A stretch of DNA of 64,000 nucleotides from contig NZ_CP060697.1 in NCBI RefSeq assembly GCF_014352855.1, forward strand, positions 1,694,001 to 1,758,000, read 5' to 3'. Position numbers and translations under genes: made by a program. Of the stretch, positions 53,955 to 61,905 are shown in pieces. Position 1 is the first letter of the stretch; each line of letters begins with the position of its first letter. This DNA comes from Sphingomonas sabuli. GTDB lineage: Bacteria; Pseudomonadota; Alphaproteobacteria; Sphingomonadales; Sphingomonadaceae. The notes under the pieces are model-generated. The model searched no databases. It was not told the DNA's origin and saw only the letters and a list, made by a program, of their open reading frames with translations.

Positions 53955-54299
53955 ATGACCGAGCCTCGCCTGACGGCGTTGGTCGAAGCATCCAGCCTGA
54001 TTCGCCGCGCCAGCGCCAATGGCGACTTCGCGGCCATCCTGCGCAAGGGCGATCCCGAGCGCGGATCCCTGATCATCGTCGTTCGAAGCAAGGGCGACTA
54101 TGTCGCGGTGCTCGAACGTGCGCTGGGTGTCGACGGCATTTACCGTTGGGAGCGGACCGGACCGAAGGAAAGCGATTCTTCGCAAAATTTAGCCGATTTC
54201 TTGAATCGCCGAGCGGGCTTCGATCCCGATTTATGGTTAATTGAGCTAGATATCGCACAGGCAGAACGATTCATCGCTGAAACGACTTCGTCGGGTTGA
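53955..54299 (+). CDS. DUF1491 family protein
   Basis: A 114-residue alphaproteobacterial protein of unknown function. Family signs are the N-terminal RLTALVEASSLIRRASANGDFAAILRKGDPERGSLIIVV and the central WERTGP and WLIELDIAQAERFI segments. The ATG at 53955 sits just after ptsN. The last third is richer in A+T than its neighbours. No membrane or signal sequence. Confidence 0.85.
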   Translation: MTEPRLTALVEASSLIRRASANGDFAAILRKGDPERGSLIIVVRSKGDYVAVLERALGVDGIYRWERTGPKESDSSQNLADFLNRRAGFDPDLWLIELDIAQAERFIAETTSSG

Positions 54300-54476
54300 C
54301 GACGGCGCCGCCCGGAGGACATGGCGGGTCCGTAACGAGAGCGGGGGGTGCCCGGTCGCCAGTTGGCGTTCGAGGTACCACGCGAGTCGGGGAATAGCCT
54401 GGGGGCAGGTGGGACGCGGGACCAGCCGTGCAAGCCCCAGTGGGTTGGGCCATTCGCCGCAAAAACAAAGTCTGAC
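54300..54476. other. Intergenic leader before the cell wall hydrolase gene
   Basis: A 177-bp spacer. The frame downstream is open here but not translated in a recognisable way. I see no terminator, riboswitch or clear promoter, only GC-rich sequence with a slightly AT-rich run near 54458-54475 just before the ATG. Confidence 0.5.
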
Positions 54477-55142
54477 ATGGTTGTATCTCTTCGTTCGGCG
54501 CTGTTGGTCTGCGCGGCAATGAGCGCGGGTTCGGTCGCCCCGGCGCAAGTCGGTCCTGACACGGACGCGCTGCTCCCGGCCCAGACCGCCGTCACCTCCA
54601 CCGATCTTGCCAAGCAATTGCTGCGCGAATCGGACCAGGTCGCGGTTCCAACGGTCGCCACGACCCCGGTCGCAGAACCCGCCGTTGCCGAACCGGCCGC
54701 GGAAGAGGCCGGCCCGTCACTCGATGCCAAGGCCGATCTGTCGACCCTCGTGTCACAGCTTCGCGGCACCGAGCCCGGCAGCCGCCAGCTCGAATGCCTG
54801 GCCGCCGGCATCTATTTCGAATCCAAGGGTGAGCCGCTGGCCGGCCAGCTTGCGGTCGGCGAAGTGATCGCCAATCGCGCCGGCAGCGGGCGATTCCCCA
54901 GCAGCTATTGCGGCGTGCTCCTGCAGCGCGGCCAATTCTCTTTCGTCCGCGGCAACAGCTGGCCCAGCATCTCCAAGGGCAGCGCGGCGTGGAAGACCGC
55001 GGTGGCGATCGCCAAGATCGTCGATCGCGACCTCAAGGATTCGGGCGCTGCCACGGCCCTGTTCTTTCACGCCAAGCGCGTGACCCCGGGCTGGCGCAAG
55101 AAGCGCGTCGCCTCGATCGGCAACCACGTCTTCTATCGCTAG
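54477..55142 (+). CDS. SleB-type cell wall hydrolase
   Basis: A 221-residue exported protein with an N-terminal signal (VVSLRSALLVCAAMSAGSVAPAQ), a linker rich in Ala/Pro/Glu, and a C-terminal Hydrolase_2/SleB domain: LECLAAGIYFESKGEPLAGQLAVGEVIANRAGSGRFPSSYCGVL with the catalytic Glu region. Such enzymes cleave peptidoglycan glycan strands in spore and growth contexts; here it is a general murein hydrolase by inference. The ATG at 54477 is preferred over the longer frame. Confidence 0.88.
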   Translation: MVVSLRSALLVCAAMSAGSVAPAQVGPDTDALLPAQTAVTSTDLAKQLLRESDQVAVPTVATTPVAEPAVAEPAAEEAGPSLDAKADLSTLVSQLRGTEPGSRQLECLAAGIYFESKGEPLAGQLAVGEVIANRAGSGRFPSSYCGVLLQRGQFSFVRGNSWPSISKGSAAWKTAVAIAKIVDRDLKDSGAATALFFHAKRVTPGWRKKRVASIGNHVFYR

Positions 55143-55203
55143 GCGGGGCAGATCCGCACGTTGCCGGATTGGCGGCGTGCACGATTTGTTCTAATCGTCG
55201 GGG

Positions 55204-55698
55204 GTGAGCAGCGCCCCCGATTCTCTTTTGCAGCCTTGCTTTGCCGACGCCGCGCCGATCGCGGCCGATGTCGCGCGCGGGGTAACCCGCCTGTTCTGCC
55301 GCCAGGACCTCTTCGGATTTTGCGAAGTGCCGCTGCCCAACGGGCGGCGTGCGGACATCATGGCGATAGACGCCAAGGGGCTGCTGACCATCGTCGAGAT
55401 CAAGGTCGCCAAGGCGGACCTGGTCGGCGACTGCAAGTGGCTCGATTATCTGGACTATTGCGACCGTTTCTTCTGGGCGGTGCCGCCGGACCTGGCCGTC
55501 ATTCTCGATGGCGAACGCTATCTGCCGGGTGAAGCCGGGCTGATCGTCGCCGACCGGTACGATGCGGCGGTGGTGCGCGACGCCGCACACCGGCCAATGG
55601 CGCCCGCGCGGCGGAAGGCGGAATTGCTGCGTTTCGCGCGGCGCGCTGCGCGCCGGCTGGCGACCCAGATGGACCCGACGCTGGGCGAGGGCCGCTAG
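55204..55698 (+). CDS. MmcB-family DNA repair protein
   Basis: A 164-residue protein of the MmcB/DUF family, nuclease-like (PD-(D/E)XK type). It has FCRQDLFGFCEVPLPNGRRADIMAI and LLTIVEIKVAKADLVGDCKWLDYLDYCDRFFWAVP, in which RADIMAI and EIKVAK form the D..ExK core. In Caulobacter MmcB acts with ImuABC in DNA damage tolerance. The start is GTG at 55204. Its stop overlaps that of the convergent ankyrin gene. Confidence 0.9.
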   Translation: MSSAPDSLLQPCFADAAPIAADVARGVTRLFCRQDLFGFCEVPLPNGRRADIMAIDAKGLLTIVEIKVAKADLVGDCKWLDYLDYCDRFFWAVPPDLAVILDGERYLPGEAGLIVADRYDAAVVRDAAHRPMAPARRKAELLRFARRAARRLATQMDPTLGEGR

Positions 55699-56267
55699 GC
55701 CTTCGGCTTCTTCTGTTCGATCAGGCGCAGGATTTCCGGGTTGCGATTATCGCGCTTGGCATAGTCACGGGCGGAATAGCCGGCAGCCGAATCGGTCAGG
55801 TCCGGATCGGCGCCTTTCTGCAGGAGGTACCGCACCAGCGCGGTCTGTCGCTGCTGCACGGCGACGATGAGTGCGGTTTCGCCCATGCGATTGGCGGCAT
55901 CGACCTTCGCGCCCACCCCGACCAGCCATTCGGCGACATCGGTCATGCCCATCCGCGCGGCGGCGATCAGCGGCGTTTCGCCGTCACGCCGCGAGAAGTT
56001 GGGATTGGCGCCATTCTTCAGCAGGTGGCCGACCCAGCTTTCCTCCCGCGCTTCGATCGCCGTCACCAGCGCCGTATTGCCGCTGGTATCGCGGACGTTG
56101 GCAAGCGTCGGGTTGGCGCCAAGCAGGGCCAGCCCCTTGTTGCCGTCGCCCTTGCGGATCGCCGCCACGAAATCATTGGCTTCGTTGCCCGGCACGGTTT
56201 GCGCCGCGGCCGGAATGGCAATCGCCGCCGCCGCGATGGCAACGATGGTGCGCTTGAGCGCTTTCAT
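55695..56267 (-). CDS. Exported ankyrin-repeat protein
   Basis: A 190-residue protein with a signal peptide (KALKRTIVAIAAAAIAIPAAAQ) and about four ankyrin repeats, e.g. SGNTALVTAIEAREESWVGHLLKNGANPN, DGETPLIAAARMGMTDVAEWLVGVGAKVD and MGETALIVAVQQRQTALVRYLLQKGADPD. Probably periplasmic. The ATG at 56267 has GGGGAAG upstream; an in-frame ATG at 56285 is an alternative. Partner unknown. Divergent from the YcgN gene with 60 bp between starts. Confidence 0.88.
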   Translation of the reverse strand: MKALKRTIVAIAAAAIAIPAAAQTVPGNEANDFVAAIRKGDGNKGLALLGANPTLANVRDTSGNTALVTAIEAREESWVGHLLKNGANPNFSRRDGETPLIAAARMGMTDVAEWLVGVGAKVDAANRMGETALIVAVQQRQTALVRYLLQKGADPDLTDSAAGYSARDYAKRDNRNPEILRLIEQKKPKA

Positions 56268-56327
56268 TTCACTTCCCCAGCTCATGACTTGATTGGCCCC
56301 GGTTAGCAGAGCATTGCTGGCTTTGTC

Positions 56328-56765
56328 ATGAATGCTGGAAAACCGTTCTGGGAAAAGCCCTTGGCGTCGCTCGACCGCGGCGAGTGGGAAGCCCTGTGCG
56401 ACGGGTGCGGGCGGTGCTGCACGCACAAGCTGGAAGATGACGAAACGGGGGAGATCTATCCCACCAACGTCGCCTGCCGCCTGCTCGACCGGCGCAACGG
56501 CCAGTGTACCGATTACGTTAACCGCAAGAAGCATGTCGCCGATTGCGTGGTCCTGGACCGCAAGACGCTGCACAGCCTCGACTGGCTGCCGGAAACCTGC
56601 GCCTATCGGCTGCGCGCTGCGGGCGAACCGTTGCCGGAGTGGCATTATCTGGTGTCCGGCAGCCGGGACACGGTCCACGAAGCCGGGCAATCGACGCGTG
56701 GCTGGACGGTGAGCGAGGACGATGCGGGCGATCTTGAGTGGCATGTGGTCGAGCGTGCCCTCTAG
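56328..56765 (+). CDS. YcgN-family cysteine cluster protein
   Basis: A 145-residue protein of the UPF0153/UPF0260 (YcgN) family, thought to bind a metal or Fe-S cluster through [18 protein letters not shown] and the later conserved Cys residues in [28 protein letters not shown] and [19 protein letters not shown] near residue 20 is diagnostic. Function unknown. The following YgjP-type gene overlaps its 3' end by 23 bp. Confidence 0.92.
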   Translation: MNAGKPFWEKPLASLDRGEWEALCDGCGRCCTHKLEDDETGEIYPTNVACRLLDRRNGQCTDYVNRKKHVADCVVLDRKTLHSLDWLPETCAYRLRAAGEPLPEWHYLVSGSRDTVHEAGQSTRGWTVSEDDAGDLEWHVVERAL

Positions 56766-57462
56766 GCAGCTCGCCAGTCATCCCGACCTGCCGTTGCCCG
56801 TGCTGTTGTGCCCCGTGCGCAGCGCTCGGCGAATGCGGCTCCGGCTCGACGAACGCAATCAGCAGCTCAAGGTGACGCATCCGCGCAGCGTGCGCCCGGC
56901 CGCGGCGCTGGCCTGGGCCGCCGGACAGCGAGCGTGGGTCGAACAACAGCTTCGGCAGACGCCGCCCGCCGAGCCCCTGGTGCCCGGCGCGCGCATTCCC
57001 ATCGCCGGCGAAGAGGTCGAGTTGATCTGGCGGGCCGGCGCGCCGCGAACGCCCACGCTGGCGGACGGCAAACTGGTGTGCGGCGGGCCCGCCGACGGGT
57101 TCGACCGGCGCGTCGAGCTGTTCCTCAAGCGTCTCGCGCTCGACACGCTGTCGCGCGAGACGGGGGTCTATGCGGCGCAGGCCGGGGTCAAGGCGACGTC
57201 GGTTCGGATCGGCGACGCGCGCACCCGTTGGGGCAGCTGCAGCAGCACCGGTGCGGTCCGCTACAGCTGGCGGCTGATTCTCGCCCCGCCCGAAGCCAGG
57301 CGCTATGTCGTCTGTCACGAAGTGGCGCATCTCGTGCACCTCGATCACGGCCGCGATTTCCGTAAGCTGGAGCGCGAATTGTTCGGCGGCGATACCGCCC
57401 CGGCCGAAGCTTTATTGCGCGGCGCCGCTGCCCGGTTGAGACGGATCGCCGCCACCCGGTGA
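56743..57462 (+). CDS. YgjP-like (DUF45) M48-type metallopeptidase
   Basis: A 239-residue zinc metalloprotease-like protein. Family segments are [31 protein letters not shown] and the gluzincin motif [18 protein letters not shown], containing HEVAH and the downstream His. The N-terminal half is the YgjP-specific beta region ([16 protein letters not shown]). The ATG at 56743 overlaps YcgN by 23 bp; a GTG at 56755 is another option. Its 3' end overlaps the convergent PBP gene by 51 bp. Confidence 0.9.
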   Translation: MWSSVPSRQLASHPDLPLPVLLCPVRSARRMRLRLDERNQQLKVTHPRSVRPAAALAWAAGQRAWVEQQLRQTPPAEPLVPGARIPIAGEEVELIWRAGAPRTPTLADGKLVCGGPADGFDRRVELFLKRLALDTLSRETGVYAAQAGVKATSVRIGDARTRWGSCSSTGAVRYSWRLILAPPEARRYVVCHEVAHLVHLDHGRDFRKLERELFGGDTAPAEALLRGAAARLRRIAATR

Positions 57463-59562
57463 ACGCGGCGGTTGCGGCTGCGGCTGGGGCACGCGCTGGA
57501 CCCGCGGCTGCGGCGTGGCGGTACCCGGCGGTTGTGGCTGCTGCTGCTGCCCCGGCTGCCGCGGGGCGTTGCCGAACATCCCGTCGAGCCATTCCTGCGT
57601 GACCGGCTGTTGCGGCTGCGGTTGCGGCTGTTGCGGCACCGGCTGGCCGTAGGGGTCGGCCGGACCGAAGGGATTGCCGTCGGCGTCGACCATCGGTTCG
57701 GTATTCGATTCGATATACTCGTCCCCGAACCAGCTTTCTTCCGGCTCCAGCTCCCAATCGGGCATGGGGACGGTGGTTTCGAACTGTTCGACGGGGCGCT
57801 TGGCCACCGCCTTGACCATGAAGTCGTGGAAGGCGCGCGCCGGCGCGGTGCCTCCGGCCAGGCCCGCCACGGGCTTGGCGTTGTCGCGGCCCATCCAGAC
57901 GCCGGTCGTCAGCCCGCTCGAAAAACCGATGAACCAGCCGTCGCGGCTGGACTGGGTGGTGCCGGTCTTGCCGGCGACCGGGCGGCCGATCTGCGCGGCG
58001 CGACCCGTGCCGCTCAGCACGGCCGACTGCATCAAATCGGTCATCTCCGCGGCAACCCAAGGCGCGACCAGCACGCGTTGTTCGGGCGCCTCATGCTTGT
58101 AGAGGACGCGGCCGCCGACCGTTTCGACGCGGCTGATGCCATAAGGCGTGACGGCGACTCCGCGATTGCCGACCGACGCGAAGGCCTGCGTCATCTCGAT
58201 AAGGCGGACGTCGCTGGTGCCCAGCACCATTGCTGGAAAGGTCGAAATCTCCGTGGTGATGCCGAACCGGTGCGCCATGTCGGCAATGGTCGAAAAGCCG
58301 AGCTGCTCGCCGATCTGGGCGCTGATCGTGTTGATCGACCGCGCGAAGGCCTCGCGCAGCGACACCGGGCCGGCATAGCTGCGGGTCGAATTGCGCGGCT
58401 TCCAGCCGTTGATGTCGACCGGCTTGTCGGTCATCGTATCGGTCGGCTTCATCCCCGATTCCAAAGCCGTCAGATAGACGAACAGCTTGAACGCGGACCC
58501 GGGCTGGCGCTGCGCCTGCGTGGCGCGGTTGTAGATTGAATCCGGATAGCTCTTGCCGCCGACCATTGCCCGCACCGCGCCGTCGCGGTCGAGGGAGACG
58601 AGCGCGCCTTGCGTGCTGGCGGGGGCATTGGCGACGATGGCCCGCTGCGCCGCCTGCTGCATGCCCGAATCCAGCGTGGTCCAGACGTTGATCGCCTCTG
58701 ACGTCTCGTCGATCAGCGTGTCGAGTTGCGGCAACGCCCAGTCGGTGAAGTAGCGGACACTGTCTTCCTTGGCCGTCGGCTGGATCTTGATCTTGGTCGA
58801 ATCGATGCTCTCCGCCTGGCCGGGCGTGATGTAGCCATTCGCCGCCATTGCCTTCAGCACCACGCGCGACCGGCTGCGCGCGGCTTCGACATCGGCGGTC
58901 GGGGCATAGTTCGACGGCGCCTTGACCAGGCCGGCGATGATGGCCGCTTCGCCCAGCGACAGCTGGTCCGCCCCATGGCCGAAGAAGCGGCGCGATGCCG
59001 CGTCGATGCCATAAGCGCCGCCACCGAAGTAGACGCGATTTAGGTAAAGCTCGAGGATCTGGTCCTTGCTAAACTTGCGTTCCAGCGCCAGCGCGAGAAC
59101 GCCCTCCTTGATCTTGCGGCCCATGCTCCGGTTGTTGGTCAGGAAGATGTTGCGGGCGAGCTGCTGCGTGATCGTCGACGTCGCGCTGACGCGTCTGCCC
59201 CGCGTGACCGCCGAACCGATCGCCCGGGCGATGCCGATCGGATCGACGCCGATGTGGCTGCGGAACCGGCGATCCTCCACCGCGATCAGGGCCGAGCGCA
59301 TCGATTGCGGGATCTGGTCGTAGGTCAGCCACTGGCCGAAGCTGGGCCCGATCGACAGCAATTCCGTGCCGTCCGCGCCGTGCACCCGGATCATCTGCCC
59401 AAGGTCCGACCGCTTGGTCATCTTCGAATAGCTGGGCAAGGCGGTAACCGCGACCGCGACCGCGACGACAAGCGCGATCACGCCCAGCAGCGCTGCATAG
59501 AGCAGGAGCTTGAACGCTGTGCGTATGGAGCTCCGCGCTGTGCCGGTGTCGGTTCGGGCCAT
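57412..59562 (-). CDS. Class A penicillin-binding protein (PBP1A-like)
   Basis: A 716-residue bifunctional peptidoglycan synthase. One N-terminal transmembrane helix (about residues 18-40) is followed by the GT51 glycosyltransferase (IAVEDRRFRSHIGVDPIG, STITQQLARN, KFSKDQILELYLNRVYFGGGAYG). The transpeptidase has SxxK in RQPGSAFKLF, SxN in ARSINTIS, and KTG in VAGKTGTTQ. The last ~80 residues are Pro/Gln-rich low complexity. The ATG at 59562 gives ARTDTGTARSSIRTAFK; an earlier in-frame start is less likely. Confidence 0.95.
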   Translation of the reverse strand: MARTDTGTARSSIRTAFKLLLYAALLGVIALVVAVAVAVTALPSYSKMTKRSDLGQMIRVHGADGTELLSIGPSFGQWLTYDQIPQSMRSALIAVEDRRFRSHIGVDPIGIARAIGSAVTRGRRVSATSTITQQLARNIFLTNNRSMGRKIKEGVLALALERKFSKDQILELYLNRVYFGGGAYGIDAASRRFFGHGADQLSLGEAAIIAGLVKAPSNYAPTADVEAARSRSRVVLKAMAANGYITPGQAESIDSTKIKIQPTAKEDSVRYFTDWALPQLDTLIDETSEAINVWTTLDSGMQQAAQRAIVANAPASTQGALVSLDRDGAVRAMVGGKSYPDSIYNRATQAQRQPGSAFKLFVYLTALESGMKPTDTMTDKPVDINGWKPRNSTRSYAGPVSLREAFARSINTISAQIGEQLGFSTIADMAHRFGITTEISTFPAMVLGTSDVRLIEMTQAFASVGNRGVAVTPYGISRVETVGGRVLYKHEAPEQRVLVAPWVAAEMTDLMQSAVLSGTGRAAQIGRPVAGKTGTTQSSRDGWFIGFSSGLTTGVWMGRDNAKPVAGLAGGTAPARAFHDFMVKAVAKRPVEQFETTVPMPDWELEPEESWFGDEYIESNTEPMVDADGNPFGPADPYGQPVPQQPQPQPQQPVTQEWLDGMFGNAPRQPGQQQQPQPPGTATPQPRVQRVPQPQPQPPRSPGGGDPSQPGSGAAQ

Positions 59563-59643
59563 CTGGTGTAGCGGGATAGAAAGCGGGGGGGCAGCGGGCA
59601 AGTTTTCTTCGTCGTGCCGGTGACCAGCCGGGTTACGCCGCCA

Positions 59644-59659
59644 TTAACCCTGTTTTAGC
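59644..59659 (+). promoter_or_regulatory. CtrA-like box upstream of the first DUF4402 gene of the fibre locus
   Basis: TTAA-N7-TTAGC, one base off the CtrA consensus TTAA-N7-TTAAC, ends 23 bases before the ATG at 59683. Two weaker copies lie in the same locus at 60236-60251 and 60975-60990. CtrA control is a guess from pattern and position only. Confidence 0.35.
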
Positions 59660-59682
59660 ACCATGACCGTAGACCGGGCTGC

Positions 59683-60207
59683 ATGGCGTCCCGTTACGCC
59701 CTTATTGCGCTCGCTGCCGCCGCCGCTCTGCTGGCCGGCGTACCCTCGTCCGCGTCCGCGCAATGCCGCCTGTGTTCGACCCCGACGACGGAGCTGGCCA
59801 CCGATGCGAACGGCGCCGATATCCAGCTTTCGCTCGAGGCGGCTTTGGATTTCGATAACCTTGTCCTCGACGGCGACGGCCAGGGCGAAGCGACGCTGCT
59901 TCCGACCGGGCACCGTAGCGCGTCGGGTTCGGTCACCGCAGTTAGCGCCCGCGCGATGGTGGGGTCGGTTGCCATAACCGGCGTGCCCGGGCGCGCCGTA
60001 CGCATCGACCTGCCGCCGCGTATCGAACTGCACTCCTCGCGGGGCGGGCGGATCATCATCGAATCGATCGAAACTGACCTGCCGTCGGCGCCCCGGCTCG
60101 ATTCCGCCGGCAATCTCAATTTCCGTTTCGGCGGCCGGCTCGACGTGCGCGGCGGGATCGAAGGCGACTATCGCGGCGACGTTCCGATCACCGTCGAATA
60201 CCTCTGA
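59683..60207 (+). CDS. DUF4402-like secreted protein, candidate chaperone-usher subunit
   Basis: A 174-residue exported protein: signal peptide (ASRYALIALAAAAALLAGVPSSASA), then a mature start with CRLC, and the DUF4402 core ADIQLSLEAALDFDNLVLDGDG plus GGRLDVRGGIEGDYRGDV. It ends PITVEYL with Gly at -14, Val, Ile and Val at -4, -6 and -8 and penultimate Tyr, the chaperone-recognition pattern of pilins. Cys in the first mature residues could form a disulfide or a lipid-free pair. First gene of a rightward locus ending in a chaperone and an usher-like protein; could be a minor or tip subunit (inference). Confidence 0.8.
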   Translation: MASRYALIALAAAAALLAGVPSSASAQCRLCSTPTTELATDANGADIQLSLEAALDFDNLVLDGDGQGEATLLPTGHRSASGSVTAVSARAMVGSVAITGVPGRAVRIDLPPRIELHSSRGGRIIIESIETDLPSAPRLDSAGNLNFRFGGRLDVRGGIEGDYRGDVPITVEYL

Positions 60208-60361
60208 TCGGGATGCGTCCGGAACGGAGAAATCACTAACGCGCCGTTTACCATGCCCTTGAGGGAAGGCGTAAGCGGTTGCGGTTAATGAGATGATCAC
60301 GGGTGACCGGACCAGCGGTCGGGCAGCCGATGCAGTTTTGAACCAGTGGGGAATTTTGACA

Positions 60362-60874
60362 ATGAACAAGGCTCTGATCTTCGCCGGTGCGGTTGCCGCC
60401 CTGGCGCTCACCGGCACCGCCAATGCGGCGCCGACCCCGGCGACGACGGATGCGACGGCCACGGCCCGCATCTACACGCCGCTCACGCTCACTTCGACCC
60501 AGGACCTCGACCTCGGCACCATCGTGCTGAGCGGCACGGGCCCCTACACCGACACCGTCAGCGTCGACCGCGACGGCAACTTCAGCTGCGGTTCGGGCAA
60601 CGTGACCTGTTCGGGCACGACGCAGGCCGCTTTGTATGAAGCCACCGGCACGCTCGACCAGACGCTGACCGTCTCGGTTGCCTCGACGCTGAACCTGGTA
60701 AACCAGACCCAGACTTCGGCCGACCTCGTGCTCAGTGTCGACGCTCCGGGCACCGTCGTCCTCGACGGCGATGGCTTTGTCGAATTCGGCATCGGCGGCT
60801 CGATCGACGTCAGCGACACGACCGCCGACGGTGTTTATGAAGGCACCTTCGCCGTCAGCGCCGACTACCAGTAA
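60362..60874 (+). CDS. DUF4402 secreted protein, candidate major fibre subunit
   Basis: A 170-residue exported protein with signal peptide (KALIFAGAVAALALTGTANA) and the DUF4402 pattern YTPLTLTSTQDLDLGTIVL, GTGPYTDTVSVDRDG, and GIGGSIDVSDTTADGVYEG. It has one potential disulfide pair (CGSGNVTC). It ends TFAVSADYQ with Gly at -14 and Tyr at -2. It is followed directly by a strong terminator, which would favour separate, higher expression relative to the chaperone, as expected of a main pilin (inference). The ATG at 60362 begins the signal peptide. Confidence 0.88.
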   Translation: MNKALIFAGAVAALALTGTANAAPTPATTDATATARIYTPLTLTSTQDLDLGTIVLSGTGPYTDTVSVDRDGNFSCGSGNVTCSGTTQAALYEATGTLDQTLTVSVASTLNLVNQTQTSADLVLSVDAPGTVVLDGDGFVEFGIGGSIDVSDTTADGVYEGTFAVSADYQ

Positions 60875-60911
60875 GCCTTACTGGAAAGCTGCGGCCACGG
60901 CCGCGCAATTC

Positions 60912-60941
60912 GGGGTCGCCGGGTAACCGGCGGCCCCTTTT
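60912..60941 (+). terminator. Rho-independent terminator after the DUF4402 gene
   Basis: GGGGTCGCCGG (60912-60922) and CCGGCGGCCCC (60927-60937) form an 11-bp stem with one G-U around a GTAA loop, followed by TTTT. It lies 38 bp after the subunit stop and 110 bp before the chaperone start, so it can split or attenuate the locus. Confidence 0.9.
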
Positions 60942-61050
60942 GCGTGCCGGTGATCCCGAAACCAATGTTCATGGTGAACCGAAAATAAACCATTACGGGT
61001 CATGACAGGGCGATCGCTCCGCAATGGAGCAATGTGGGGATCGCCGAGAC

Positions 61051-61878
61051 ATGAACTTCCTGACCAAATCCTTCGCCGCGGCCGTGCTTGCTGCCGCTCC
61101 CATGCTGCTTCCTGCCGCGCCGGCCGACGCCGGTGTCGGCGACCTTCTGGTCGCGCCGACCCGCCTGGTCCTCAACGGGGGCCGCAGCGCCGAGGTCATC
61201 CTCAACAATATTGGCGACGAGCCGGCGACCTATCGCGTTTCGGCCGAATTCCGCCGCATGACGCCCGAAGGGCTGCTGGAGGAAGTGACCGTCCCCGGCG
61301 CCGCCGAGAAGGCTGCGGAGGAAATGATCGTCTATTCACCGCGCCGGGTTACCCTGGCTCCGCGGGAGCCGCAGTCGATCCGCATCGCCGCGCGGCCGCC
61401 CAAGGGCCTGCCCGACGGCGAATATCGCATTCACCTGCTGTTCCGGGCGATCCCGCCAGCGACGCCGGTCGCGGCGCCGACGGGCGAACCGCCCAAGGGG
61501 CTGAGCTTCAAGCTCACCCCGGTCTATGGCGTGACCATTCCGGTCATTGTCCGGCTGGGCAATCTCGACGTCAAGGCTGCCATTTCCGACGTTCACGTCG
61601 ACCAGCATGACGGCAAGCCTGCCGTCGCCCTGCAGCTTCATCGCACCGGTACCCGCTCGACCTTTGGCGAGGTTCGCGTGGTCAAGGCCGGCGTGAAGGA
61701 GCCGCTGGCGTCCGGCCGCGCTATCGCCGTCTACACCGAGCTCAACGAGCGCCAGGTACGGATTCCGGTCAACGAGGATTACAAGGGCGCGCTGTCGGGG
61801 CCGGTCACCGTCCAGTATCTCGAAACCTACGACGACGGCGCCAAGGTCATCGCCGAAACCCAGGCGACGCTCCGCTAG
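61051..61878 (+). CDS. PapD-like periplasmic fimbrial chaperone
   Basis: A 275-residue exported two-Ig-domain chaperone. The signal peptide ends near PADA. The first domain has VAPTRLVLNGGRSAEVILNNIGDEPATYRVS with the conserved Arg in PTR, then YSPRRVTLAPREPQSIRIAARPPKGLPDGEYRIHLLFRAIPP, the G1-strand/PapD signature. The second domain has KLTPVYGVTIPVIVRLG and EVRVVKAGVKEPL. It is longer than usual (about 220-250). It sits between the DUF4402 subunits and the usher-like gene, which is the arrangement of chaperone-usher loci. The ATG at 61051 gives the signal peptide. Confidence 0.9.
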   Translation: MNFLTKSFAAAVLAAAPMLLPAAPADAGVGDLLVAPTRLVLNGGRSAEVILNNIGDEPATYRVSAEFRRMTPEGLLEEVTVPGAAEKAAEEMIVYSPRRVTLAPREPQSIRIAARPPKGLPDGEYRIHLLFRAIPPATPVAAPTGEPPKGLSFKLTPVYGVTIPVIVRLGNLDVKAAISDVHVDQHDGKPAVALQLHRTGTRSTFGEVRVVKAGVKEPLASGRAIAVYTELNERQVRIPVNEDYKGALSGPVTVQYLETYDDGAKVIAETQATLR

Positions 61879-61905
61879 AGAGAGGGAGCGCGCGCGGGAC
61901 CGAAC

